Positions 36,502 through 43,986 of a DNA stretch of 64,000 nt are shown piece by piece. The notes under the pieces are model-generated. The model had not been told where the DNA came from. It ran no database searches and worked only from the letters and a program-made list of their open reading frames with translations. The stretch spans positions 5,153 to 69,152 of the forward strand of contig CAZUJF010000027.1 in assembly GCA_964619955.1 (NCBI GenBank), given 5' to 3'. This DNA comes from JACQFK01 sp964619955 (GTDB taxonomy: Bacteria; Planctomycetota; MHYJ01; JACPRB01). The position numbers and the translations under genes were made by a program. How positions within the stretch are numbered: the first letter of the stretch is position 1; each line of letters starts with the position of its first letter.

Positions 36502-36709
36502 GATGGTCCTCCTTCAAGGCCTTCGTGAGATCGACTCCGGAATACTTTCCCTGCCAGGCACGCCACGCGGAGGAGCTCCGGGCTTTCCGGAGGACGACGC
36601 AGGCGTCCCCGACCTCGATCTCAAGCTCGCTGCCTTCCGTGAAATCCAGCCGCTCACGGACCTGCTGGGGGATGACCACCTGGCCCTTCGACGAGACGCG
36701 AGTCTTCAT
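36464..36709 (-). CDS. AbrB/MazE-type antitoxin
   Basis: 81 residues from ATG 36709. The N-terminal swapped-hairpin DNA-binding domain reads MKTRVSSKGQVVIPQQVRERL and continues FTEGSELEIEVGD; the C-terminal half (SAWRAWQGKYSGVDLTKALKED) would mask the PIN toxin. An upstream in-frame extension is not conserved. A perfect inverted repeat lies 13 bases upstream of the start codon. Confidence 0.88.
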   Translation of the reverse strand: MKTRVSSKGQVVIPQQVRERLDFTEGSELEIEVGDACVVLRKARSSSAWRAWQGKYSGVDLTKALKEDHRAEEKHELQKGP

Positions 36710-36722
36710 GGCGGCCTCCGAC

Positions 36723-36745
36723 AATCTTACTACTAGTGTAAGATT
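36723..36745 (-). promoter_or_regulatory. Operator-like inverted repeat of the AbrB-PIN pair
   Basis: AATCTTAC and GTAAGATT, 8-bp perfect arms around a 7-base centre, lie just upstream of the antitoxin start. This fits an autoregulatory site for the AbrB-type antitoxin. The stretch is far more AT-rich than its surroundings. Confidence 0.6.
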
Positions 36746-36964
36746 ATCCGAAGTCCGCCTCGAAGTCCAGTCGGATCGTGCGCGAAGGATCATCTCACTC
36801 CTCCACTATATGTAGGAGCTCCGAACTGCGGCCTACAACGGGGGGCGGGAGCCCCGCGGACCGGATCCGCGAACCAGGCGCCCCGCCCCCCGGACCTCTG
36901 CCAAACCGGAGATCTATCTCATCGGAGCGCCGCCCCGGCAGGAACGGCCTCCGCAGTTTGCACG
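36746..36964. other. Intergenic region between TA pair and second ssb
   Basis: 219 bases with no convincing ORF, RNA gene or repeat. It holds the probable promoter of the TA pair at its left end and the 3' flank of the minus-strand ssb paralogue at its right end. Confidence 0.5.
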
Positions 36965-37369
36965 CTACTCCTCCGCTTTCTCATCCTCGCCGGCGTCCTC
37001 TTCCGCGGCGGCCGGCGGCGCCTCTGCCGTCTCGGGTTTGGGACCGAGGAACTGCACCGACTGGGCGACGATCTTCAGCTTGGAGCGGTTCTGCTGGGTC
37101 TTCGCATCCACCCAGCGGTCCTGGCGCAGCGAGCCCGTGATGAGGATCTCGCGGCCCTTCTTGAGAAACTGGGCGCAGATCTCGGCCGCGCGGCGCCACA
37201 CATCCACGTCCACGAACGTCGTCGTCTGGACTTTCTGCCCGTCGCCGCGAGTGAAGCGCCGCGACGTCGCCACGCTCAGAGTGCAGAGCGGGGCCCCGCC
37301 GCCCACGTACTTGAGTTCGGGATCCCGCGTCAGCCGTCCCACGATCACCACGCTTGAGTAGTCCGCCAT
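36965..37369 (-). CDS. Second single-stranded DNA-binding protein paralogue
   Basis: 134 residues with an OB fold (VVIVGRLTRDPELKYVGGG, FVDVDVWRRAAEICAQFLKKGREILITGSLRQDRW in part) clearly homologous to the ssb at 31457. The C-terminal linker is short and Ala/Glu-rich and ends EDEKAEE, without the DDIPF-type tail. It may act in a role that does not need tail-mediated recruitment, such as competence or a mobile element. It is divergent from the ORF6N gene. Confidence 0.88.
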   Translation of the reverse strand: MADYSSVVIVGRLTRDPELKYVGGGAPLCTLSVATSRRFTRGDGQKVQTTTFVDVDVWRRAAEICAQFLKKGREILITGSLRQDRWVDAKTQQNRSKLKIVAQSVQFLGPKPETAEAPPAAAEEDAGEDEKAEE

Positions 37370-37459
37370 CGTTCACCTCCGGTTTTTCTCTGGAGGAACG
37401 AGAGCAAGCCCCGTGCCAGCAATCTCCCTAGGGAAAGCTGCGGCGCGCCTCGTCCCCGC

Positions 37460-37494
37460 GTTACGTGGCGTAACGTCACGTTTCAAAACGTAAC
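37460..37494 (+). promoter_or_regulatory. Enhancer-like double inverted repeat, copy 1
   Basis: GTTACG-TGG-CGTAAC is followed at once by GTCACG-TTTCAAAA-CGTAAC. The whole block recurs at 43317-43351 with four changes, and both copies lie 43 bases upstream of a sigma-54-like element. Confidence 0.65.
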
Positions 37495-37536
37495 ATCGAA
37501 TTCCCGGATCCCCGAATCTCCTCCCCGGCTGACGCG

Positions 37537-37552
37537 CGGCACGGCGCTTGCT
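37537..37552 (+). promoter_or_regulatory. Sigma-54-type promoter upstream of the first ORF6N gene
   Basis: CGGCACGGCGCTTGCT matches the -24/-12 consensus TGGCACG-N4-TTGCW except for the first base; GG and GC are exactly ten bases apart. Transcription would begin near 37563, three bases before the ATG. Confidence 0.65.
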
Positions 37553-37565
37553 CGCTCGTGCGTTG

Positions 37566-38060
37566 ATGAGCGATTTGCCGGCGCTGGAATCGAGGATCTT
37601 CACGATTCGAGGCCATCGGGTCATGCTCGACAGCGACCTGGCCGTCTTGTACGGAACGGATACTCGCAGCCTGAACCAGCAGGTCCGCCGCAATCTGGAT
37701 CGCTTTCCGGATGATTTCGCCTTCATTTTGACCGCCAAGGAGGCGGGAAACTTGATGTCACAAACTGTGACATCAAGTTATGGCGGAAGGAGGAAGCCTC
37801 CCCGGGTATTCACCGAGCACGGAGCCGTGATGCTCGGCAACGTGTTGAGAAGCCGCGTGGCGGTGCGGACGAGCATCGAAGTGGCACGGGCGTTCGTGCG
37901 TCTTCGGATGCTGATCGGCACTCAACGCGAGCTCGCCAAGCGCCTGGATGACCTGGAGCGGAAATACGATCGGCAATTCAAGTCTGTGTTCGAAGCCATT
38001 CGCGCGCTGATGGAGCCGGAGGATGCTCCGCCGAAGGCACGGATCGGATTTCATCCTTGA
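37566..38060 (+). CDS. ORF6N-domain protein
   Basis: 164 residues from ATG 37566. ORF6N/KilA-N-type DNA-binding domain (1-95): IFTIRGHRVMLDSDLAVLYG, LNQQVRRNLDRFPDDFAFILT, SQTVTSSYGGRRKPP and FTEHGAVMLGNVLRS. A C-terminal helical stretch ends in LDDLERKYDRQFKSVFEAIR and ARIGFHP. Such proteins are common in phages and islands and probably bind DNA. A paralogue with the same C-terminal motif is at 39300. Expression probably depends on the sigma-54 element upstream. Confidence 0.85.
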   Translation: MSDLPALESRIFTIRGHRVMLDSDLAVLYGTDTRSLNQQVRRNLDRFPDDFAFILTAKEAGNLMSQTVTSSYGGRRKPPRVFTEHGAVMLGNVLRSRVAVRTSIEVARAFVRLRMLIGTQRELAKRLDDLERKYDRQFKSVFEAIRALMEPEDAPPKARIGFHP

Positions 38061-38212
38061 AGAAGACCGCCCTGCACGCCGTAAATATCTTCCCCGTGTT
38101 TGTCAAAGCTTCGCGCTTGAAGTCTCTCCCAAAGCTGCCCCTCCATCAGGAGAATCATGGTCCCCGGGAGGGGATAGTTACCGAGCTCTGGCTTCCCAGC
38201 CCAGAGGGGCGC

Positions 38213-39259
38213 CTATGAGAGAGCCACATCGAGCGCTTTTAGAAACTGACGCGTATCTGCATAGTAGTTCGGATAAGCTGCCCTGAGGAAGCGGGCACCA
38301 GGGACCCACACAAGGACGGCATCCATATCCTGCGACTTATTCTTCTCTAGATTGGCAATTGCACGCTGGGCCTCTTCACGATCTTTGTACCCAGTTGCTT
38401 GGATTGTGCTCGCGGCGACATTTAGCACAAGAAGTAACCATTTGAAGTTTTTCACATTGCGACTTGGAAGGGTTTGAAGGACATCAGTCCAACCTTGCAG
38501 TCGCTCTCGAACCTTCAAGCTGTTCGCGGCTTCCTTCAACTCATCACGTAGCGCCAGATTATCGATAGGCGTACTGTCGACTTGCGGCGTACCTTCGCGC
38601 CTGGCCAATGCTGAGCCCATCAACGAGAAAAATCGGCGCCACTCCTGAGGGCCAGCCCCAAACTTCAACGGTTGCCGCGTGAAGGTCGTGACTGTCTCAA
38701 CCGCAGTTGCAAAGGCATGCTGCAATCGCGTCCTTAGCTGAATCTCGATTCTCTGCCCATTCCAGGCTTCATGACGTGGATCACGAGCCTGGTAGCGCCC
38801 AATCAAGTGAATGCCTCTATATCCATCGCCTTTCGGCGCTTGGATATAGTCGTAACATTTCGGGTCAATTTCTGGCCGAGAATGGGTCGATTCGTCGCAA
38901 TACCGTTTACAGACTTCATAGACCGAATCGATGCTTGAGAGTATAGCGCGACACCCACCAAGATCTTGCATCTGTGTCAGCTTCATGGTGGGCTCACGAA
39001 CGAGCTTGTTCGTGACAGAGGAGAATCTTTTCAGCCGTTGAGCCACCAGCGCCTTTGATTCAACTCTGCTTGCGCGCTGCCTCAGACTCATCTGAAACGT
39101 GTTGAGAGGAAATGAATGACAGGTGCGCCAATTCTCTACGGTCATAAAGGAAGCGCCGAGGTCGGCTGGAGGAGTTCCGCCTCTCCACCAAGGTACCAAG
39201 AGCTCACCGGCACGATCAATTGCGCCTTTGCCGTACCCACGCTTGACCCATTCGGACAT
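38213..39259 (-). CDS. RelA/SpoT-domain protein
   Basis: 348 residues. The nucleotidyltransferase domain (about 60-215) shows MQDLGGCRAILSSID (98-112), KGDGYRGIHLIGRY (143-156) and the catalytic-type IEIQLRTRLQHAFATAVET (171-189). It lacks the HD hydrolase, TGS and ACT domains of long RSH enzymes; a C-terminal helical part of about 130 residues has no assignment. It could be a small alarmone synthetase or a toxic RelA/SpoT homologue (toxSAS/CapRel-like). It is clearly less GC-rich than its neighbours and lies between two ORF6N paralogues, which suggests recent transfer. No obvious antitoxin ORF is adjacent. Confidence 0.8.
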   Translation of the reverse strand: MSEWVKRGYGKGAIDRAGELLVPWWRGGTPPADLGASFMTVENWRTCHSFPLNTFQMSLRQRASRVESKALVAQRLKRFSSVTNKLVREPTMKLTQMQDLGGCRAILSSIDSVYEVCKRYCDESTHSRPEIDPKCYDYIQAPKGDGYRGIHLIGRYQARDPRHEAWNGQRIEIQLRTRLQHAFATAVETVTTFTRQPLKFGAGPQEWRRFFSLMGSALARREGTPQVDSTPIDNLALRDELKEAANSLKVRERLQGWTDVLQTLPSRNVKNFKWLLLVLNVAASTIQATGYKDREEAQRAIANLEKNKSQDMDAVLVWVPGARFLRAAYPNYYADTRQFLKALDVALS

Positions 39260-39299
39260 TCAGGTCAAGTCTACTGCAAGCATCTAGCGATATCTACCG

Positions 39300-39794
39300 G
39301 TGGTAGGGTCTTGGGGGATCGAGACGCGTATCCTCGCGTTTCGGGGGCAACGCGTCCTGCTGGGCCAGGACTTGGCGCGTCTCTACCAGGTCCGGGTCAA
39401 GGTTCTGAACCAGGCGGTGAAACGCAATGGACGGAGATTCCCCGAGGACTTCGTCTTCCGGCTCACCCCGAACGAAGTCCGGGAGCTCCGGTCACAATCT
39501 GTGACCGCATCCCGGCGCAACGCGCGCCACCTTCCCCTCGCCATCACCGAGCACGGCGCCCTCATGGCCGCCAACGTCCTGCGCAGCCCCGTGGCGGTCC
39601 GGGCGAGCCTGGAAGTCGTGCGCGCCTTCGTCCGTCTCCGCTCGATCATCAGCTCCCATCGGGACCTGGCACGGCGCCTCGATGATCTGGAGCGGCACTA
39701 TGACCGGCAGTTCAAGCCCGTCTTCGACGCCATCCGCGGCCTGATGGAGCCGGAGGAGGACCCACCGAAAACCCGGATCGGATTTCACCCCTGA
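39300..39794 (+). CDS. ORF6N-domain protein, second paralogue
   Basis: 164 residues from GTG 39300 (VVGSWGIETRILAFRGQRVLLGQ). ORF6N features are LYQVRVKVLNQAVKRNGRRFPEDF, SQSVTASRRNARHLP and ITEHGALMAANVL, and the end (LDDLERHYDRQFKPVFDAIR, TRIGFHP) is nearly identical to the first copy. GC content returns to the local norm here. The sigma-54 module seen before the first copy is not present upstream. Confidence 0.82.
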   Translation: MVGSWGIETRILAFRGQRVLLGQDLARLYQVRVKVLNQAVKRNGRRFPEDFVFRLTPNEVRELRSQSVTASRRNARHLPLAITEHGALMAANVLRSPVAVRASLEVVRAFVRLRSIISSHRDLARRLDDLERHYDRQFKPVFDAIRGLMEPEEDPPKTRIGFHP

Positions 39795-39872
39795 GGAGGT
39801 GCCGGATCCCTCACTGAAAATCGCCCCTTCCGATGGGCCGCCTTGCCCGGCCCTTTTAAAGAGGATAAAATC

Positions 39873-40118
39873 ATGGGGATGGAGTACAGCTCGCTCTACG
39901 CCGCGATCGATGCGAGGCCGTTCCGACCCTTCAAGCTCGAACTCGTCAGCGGCCGGCAGGTCGAGGTCAGACATCCCGAAAACGTCCTGATCCTGCCCGA
40001 CCGGAATCGGGTGCAGCTCATCGAGGTGTACCAGTCGGACCCCTTCGACATGGTCCTGATCTGGTCCGGAGGTCTTGTGGGGCTGCTGTATCCCGCCTCG
40101 GATGCGCCCGCAGCCTGA
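39873..40118 (+). CDS. Small RPFxPF-motif protein, copy 1
   Basis: 81 residues from ATG 39873, after AAAGAGGA at a good distance. Pattern: DARPFRPFKLELVSG, VEVRHPENVLILPD, then a beta-strand region. Two more members are at 43479 and 43740. I know such short proteins in PVC genomes but no function is established; they are predicted mostly beta and cytosolic. Confidence 0.7.
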   Translation: MGMEYSSLYAAIDARPFRPFKLELVSGRQVEVRHPENVLILPDRNRVQLIEVYQSDPFDMVLIWSGGLVGLLYPASDAPAA

Positions 40119-40142
40119 ACGACGCCTCCCATCCGCTATACT
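40115..40142 (+). promoter_or_regulatory. Promoter of the LamG-domain gene
   Basis: CTGAAC at 40115-40120, a 16-base spacer and TATACT at 40137-40142. The ATG at 40149 is six bases after the -10 box, so the start of transcription would coincide with the start codon. Confidence 0.5.
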
Positions 40143-40148
40143 TGGGAC

Positions 40149-41711
40149 ATGGTTAAGCTGTTTGCCCTGCTCCTGCTCTCCCAGGCGGCGGCCGATCCCG
40201 CCCCCGAGGAGATCCAGAAGGCCCGAGAGGAACTCCGCGCGCTGCTGCGCGACCAGTACGCGCGTCCCCAGCCGGAACAACGCCAGGCGCTCGCCCGCAA
40301 GCTGCTGGGCGCGGCGGAGACGGAGCCCCAGCCCGCCCAGCGCCTCGCCATGCTCCTGGAGGCGGGCGACGTGGCCGTGGACGGCGGCGACCTGCCGGAC
40401 GCCGTCGCCGCGCTCGAGACGCTTTCCAAAGGACGCGGACGCTGGCCCGCCCTCCGCCTCAAGGTCCTCGAACTCCAGGAGCGCAAGGACAAGGCCGGGG
40501 CGGCGCCCGAGGGCTGGATGCGGCTCTGCAGGGAGGCCCTCGAGGACGACGAATACACGCTCGCCCAGAAGGCCGCGGACAAGGCGGAGTCGACGGCCTC
40601 CCGCCGGAAGGACGCCGCCTCCCTGGAACAGGCCAAGGCCCTCAAGGAACAGACCCGCTCCCTGGCGAGGGAGTTCAAGAACGTCGAGGACTCCTTCCGG
40701 CGTCTGAAGGAGGCGCCCGAGGATCCCGCCGCCTCCGACGCGGTCGGCCGCTTCCTCTGCTTCACCCGGGACCGCTGGGCGCAGGGTCTGCCCCATCTGG
40801 CCCGCTCCGCCGATGCGGCGCTGGCCGAGGCCGCCGCGGCCGAGCTCGCCAAGCCTGCGACGTCCGAGGCGCAGGCCAAGACCGCCCGGGCCTGGCGCCA
40901 GGCGGCCGACAAGAAGCCGGCACGCCTCAAGACCGCCTGCGAGGAGCGGGCCCTGGAATGGTACGGGACCGCGCTGCAGAAGGCGGCGGGGATGGCGCAG
41001 ATCGAGCTGCAGCAGGAAGTGGACGCTTTCGTCAAGACGTTCCCGGCGAGCGAGGCGCCGCTCCCGGGCCTGGTCTTCTGGGTGGAGCCCGGACGGAATC
41101 CCGGCACCCCCTTCCGCGAACTTCAGCGCGGGCTGACGGGGGAGAACCTCGGCGTCACGCCGGGGCCCGCGGGCACGCCCGCGCTGCACTTCAACGGCAA
41201 GAGCTCGGTGGTCTATCCCGCGGCGGGGCCGGTGGGCGCCGTCACCCGCGGCGGCTCGGTCTTCGCGTGGATCAAGGTGGAGGACCCCACCCAGTTCGGG
41301 ACCATCGTGAACCGCTGCGAGAACAGGTTCGAGGGCCCCGAGGACTTCGGCCTCTACGTCCACGCCGGCCACCTACAGTGCTACATCAACTGGGAGCCGC
41401 CGGACCGGCCGCCGATCGGGTATGGAACGGCGGCGGTGCCCGCCGGAAAGTGGTTCCTCGGGGGCTACACCTGGGATGAGTCCCGCGTGACGTTCTACGC
41501 GGACGGGAAGAAGGACAACTCGATCGCGCTCGCCAAAAACACGCCGCTGCCGCGGGGCTCGAAGGTGGTCCTCGGCGTGAGCACCCCCGCGGGGCCCGCG
41601 GGCATGGAGCACTTCATCGGGCTCACGGGATCGGTGATGATCTTCAACCGCACCCTCTCGGACCCGGAGGTCGAGCGGCTCCACACGCTCACGCTGAGGC
41701 GATTCCGTTAG
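40149..41711 (+). CDS. Secreted helical protein with C-terminal LamG/concanavalin-like domain
   Basis: 520 residues with a short signal peptide (MVKLFALLLLSQAAA). Residues 20-300 are helical with many Ala/Glu/Lys repeats, possibly TPR-like. Residues about 310-520 form a LamG-like jelly roll (ALHFNGKSSVVYPAAG, GGSVFAWIKVEDPTQFGTIVNR, LTGSVMIFNRTLSDPEVERL), a module used for glycan or protein binding in PVC exoproteins. The function is unknown. It has its own promoter and no operon partner. Confidence 0.7.
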   Translation: MVKLFALLLLSQAAADPAPEEIQKAREELRALLRDQYARPQPEQRQALARKLLGAAETEPQPAQRLAMLLEAGDVAVDGGDLPDAVAALETLSKGRGRWPALRLKVLELQERKDKAGAAPEGWMRLCREALEDDEYTLAQKAADKAESTASRRKDAASLEQAKALKEQTRSLAREFKNVEDSFRRLKEAPEDPAASDAVGRFLCFTRDRWAQGLPHLARSADAALAEAAAAELAKPATSEAQAKTARAWRQAADKKPARLKTACEERALEWYGTALQKAAGMAQIELQQEVDAFVKTFPASEAPLPGLVFWVEPGRNPGTPFRELQRGLTGENLGVTPGPAGTPALHFNGKSSVVYPAAGPVGAVTRGGSVFAWIKVEDPTQFGTIVNRCENRFEGPEDFGLYVHAGHLQCYINWEPPDRPPIGYGTAAVPAGKWFLGGYTWDESRVTFYADGKKDNSIALAKNTPLPRGSKVVLGVSTPAGPAGMEHFIGLTGSVMIFNRTLSDPEVERLHTLTLRRFR

Positions 41712-41764
41712 CCGGATGAGATGAACTCCCTCCCGGCCTTGTAGGTACTTCCGGGAGCCCCGAC

Positions 41765-42619
41765 ATGAAGACTCTGATCGCCGTCCTCGCCTTCGCGGCC
41801 CCGGCGGCCGCCCAGGACGTCGCACGCGACGTCCCCTACGCGTCCCCCGCGCTCGAGCGGCAGGTGCTGGACATCCACGCCCCCAAGGACGCCAAGAACC
41901 GGCCCGTCGTCTTCTGGATCCACGGCGGCGGCTGGCAGGCCGGGGACAAGACCGCCGTGCAGGAGAAGCCGAAGGCGTTCACGGACCGGGGCTTCGTGTT
42001 CGTCGCGACGAACTACCGCCTGCTCCCCCACGTGGAGATGGAGACGATCTTCCGCGACGTCGCGAAAGCCCTGGGCTGGGTGCACCAGAACATCGCCGCG
42101 CACGGCGGCGATCCCACGCGCATCTTCGTGATGGGGCACTCCGCGGGGGCGCAGCTCGCCGCCCTGCTCTGCATCGACGACCGCTACCTCAAGGCCGAAG
42201 GGGTGCCCTTCTCCGTCCTCCTGGGCTGCGTCCCCGTCGACGGCGACACCTACGACGTGCCCGCGATCATCGAGACCGCCGAGACGCGCCGCCGCGTGCA
42301 CGGCGAGCCGCAGGCGAAGGTCGGCCATCGCGAGAAGTTCGGCAACGACCCGGCGAAACACCGCGATTACTCGGCCGTGACGCACGTCGCGAAGGACAAG
42401 GGGATCCCGCCGTTCCTGATCCTCCACGTGGCCGAGCATCCGGACACCAGCGCCCAGGCGCGGCGGCTGGCCTCGGTCCTCAAGCAGGCCGGCATCCCGG
42501 CCACCCTCTTCGGCGGCAAGGACACGGGCCACTCCAAGCTCAACGAGACGATCGGCACGGCCGACGACCCCGGGACGAAGGCGATCGACGCCTTCATGGC
42601 GGGGCTGCTGAAGAAATGA
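41765..42619 (+). CDS. Secreted alpha/beta hydrolase (esterase/lipase-like)
   Basis: 284 residues with a signal peptide (MKTLIAVLAFAAPAAAQD). Oxyanion motif HGGGW, nucleophile S in GHSAGAQ, and a C-terminal His region (GKDTGHSKLNETIG). It resembles the BD-FAE/carboxylesterase group often encoded beside sugar hydrolases. The DUF1080 gene follows after seven bases, so the two are probably one unit. The substrate may be an acetylated or feruloylated glycan (inference). Confidence 0.85.
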   Translation: MKTLIAVLAFAAPAAAQDVARDVPYASPALERQVLDIHAPKDAKNRPVVFWIHGGGWQAGDKTAVQEKPKAFTDRGFVFVATNYRLLPHVEMETIFRDVAKALGWVHQNIAAHGGDPTRIFVMGHSAGAQLAALLCIDDRYLKAEGVPFSVLLGCVPVDGDTYDVPAIIETAETRRRVHGEPQAKVGHREKFGNDPAKHRDYSAVTHVAKDKGIPPFLILHVAEHPDTSAQARRLASVLKQAGIPATLFGGKDTGHSKLNETIGTADDPGTKAIDAFMAGLLKK

Positions 42620-42626
42620 GGATGAG

Positions 42627-43304
42627 ATGCTGACGTGGATGCTGCTGCTGGCGGCCGCCCAGGACGATCTCGGCAGTCTTGAACAGTGGAAGAAGGCGGG
42701 CGCCTGGTTCGAGGCGGGCGACGCGGCGCTGGACCCTGCGAATCCGAAGCTGCTGGCCGGCACGGACGGCAAGGGCGTGCTCGTCAACGGGAAGGACGGA
42801 AAGACGTCCAACCTCTTCAGCCGCGCCGAGTACGGCGACGTCGAGGCGCACGTCGAGTTCATGGTCTCGAAGGGCTCCAACTCCGGGATCTATTTCTGCG
42901 GCCGCTATGAGGTCCAGGTGCTCGACAGCTTCGGGAAGAAGGACCCCACCTACACCGATTGCGGCGGCATCTACCAGCGCTGGGACCCGAAGCGCGGCAA
43001 GGGCAAGGAGGGCTTCGAGGGGCACGCCCCGAAGGTCAACGCCTCGAAGGCCCCGGGCGAATGGCAGTCCTTCGACGTGGTTTTCCGCGCGCCGCGCTTC
43101 GGCCCCGACGGGAAGAAGACCTCGAACGCGACGTTCGTGAAGGTCCTGCACAACGGGCAGCTCGTGCACGAGAACGTCGAGGTCACGGGCACGACGCGCG
43201 CGGGGGCCTGGGAGGACGAAAAACCCGCGGGCCCGCTCATGCTCCAGGGCGACCACGGCCCCGTGGCCTGGCGCAACCTGAAGCTCCGCGCGCTCAAGGA
43301 GTGA
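42627..43304 (+). CDS. DUF1080 (3-keto-disaccharide hydrolase family) secreted protein
   Basis: 225 residues with a short signal peptide. Concanavalin-like features of DUF1080 are visible: DVEAHVEFMVSKGSNSGIYFCGRYEVQVLDS, then GGIYQRW, GEWQSFDVVFRAPRF and the end PLMLQGDHGPVAWRNLKLR. The family cleaves or binds 3-keto-glycosides and is highly expanded in PVC bacteria. The GAGG ribosome site overlaps the hydrolase stop. Confidence 0.88.
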   Translation: MLTWMLLLAAAQDDLGSLEQWKKAGAWFEAGDAALDPANPKLLAGTDGKGVLVNGKDGKTSNLFSRAEYGDVEAHVEFMVSKGSNSGIYFCGRYEVQVLDSFGKKDPTYTDCGGIYQRWDPKRGKGKEGFEGHAPKVNASKAPGEWQSFDVVFRAPRFGPDGKKTSNATFVKVLHNGQLVHENVEVTGTTRAGAWEDEKPAGPLMLQGDHGPVAWRNLKLRALKE

Positions 43305-43316
43305 GCGCCAGCCCGC

Positions 43317-43351
43317 GTTACGTGGCGTAACGTCGCGTTTCGAATCGTAAC
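43317..43351 (+). promoter_or_regulatory. Enhancer-like double inverted repeat, copy 2
   Basis: GTTACG-TGG-CGTAAC followed by GTCGCG-TTTCGAAT-CGTAAC, nearly identical to 37460-37494. It ends 43 bases before the sigma-54-like element at 43395, the same distance as in copy 1. Confidence 0.65.
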
Positions 43352-43393
43352 GTCAGGACCCAGTCCGGATCCCGCTCCCCCTCGGAGCGCGAC

Positions 43394-43409
43394 GGGCACG
43401 GGATTTGCT
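43394..43409 (+). promoter_or_regulatory. Sigma-54-type promoter upstream of the small-protein operon
   Basis: GGGCACGGGATTTGCT has GG and GC ten bases apart and matches the -24/-12 consensus except the first base. Transcription would begin near 43420, leaving a leader of about 59 bases that includes a GAGGAG ribosome site before ATG 43479. Confidence 0.65.
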
Positions 43410-43478
43410 CGGAGATTCCACGGCACCACGGCTTGCCGCCCCGACGCGGCCGGGGTACCCTTCTTGAGGAGTATGACC

Positions 43479-43703
43479 ATGGATGTGAGCCGCGTCTTCG
43501 AGCTCCTGGATCGCCGTCCCTTCTTCCCCTTCGAGGTGGATCTGGAAAACGGCCACCGCATCCCGGTGACCCACCCGGAAAATGTGGTCATCTTCCCCGA
43601 CCGGGCGAGGGTCCGGGAGATCCTGGTCTACTACCCCGAGCAGGACAGGCGCTCGATCATCTGGCCCGAAGGGATCAGAGCCCTCCACGTCGAGGGCCCC
43701 TGA
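43479..43703 (+). CDS. Small RPFxPF-motif protein, copy 2
   Basis: 74 residues from ATG 43479, chosen because GAGGAG lies seven bases upstream; ATG 43473 is too close. The motif is LDRRPFFPFEVDLENG, then PVTHPENVVIFPDRARV, closely matching the protein at 39873 (RHPENVLILPD). It is the first gene behind the sigma-54 element, followed by a third family member and a membrane protein. The function is unknown. Confidence 0.7.
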   Translation: MDVSRVFELLDRRPFFPFEVDLENGHRIPVTHPENVVIFPDRARVREILVYYPEQDRRSIIWPEGIRALHVEGP

Positions 43704-43739
43704 CGGCCCGGGCCCCCCTTGGAAAGGAGCTATACTTCC

Positions 43740-43976
43740 ATGATGCGAAAAGAGGATCTTGACAAGTTTGCGCTGGCCCGGCCCTTCAAGCCGTTCGAGA
43801 TCCGCCTCAACGACGGACAACGCTTCCGCTTCCGGAAAATCGAGCAATTCATCGTCGGCCGGACCACGGTCGTGACCGCGAATCGCAGCGGCGATTTCAA
43901 GTTCATCAACATGAGCCTGATCTCCACGATCGGCCCTATCACCCGGGGCAACCGCCGCCGCCCTGGGTCTGGATAA
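43740..43976 (+). CDS. Small RPFxPF-motif protein, copy 3
   Basis: 78 residues from ATG 43740 (ATG 43743 is equally possible). LARPFKPFEIRLNDGQRFRF marks the family, but the HPENV segment is replaced by KIEQFIVG. AAAGGAG lies ten bases upstream, and TATACT at 43731-43736 could be a second promoter giving a leaderless message. The membrane protein gene starts 10 bases after the stop. Confidence 0.65.
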   Translation: MMRKEDLDKFALARPFKPFEIRLNDGQRFRFRKIEQFIVGRTTVVTANRSGDFKFINMSLISTIGPITRGNRRRPGSG

Positions 43977-43986
43977 GGGAGCGTCC

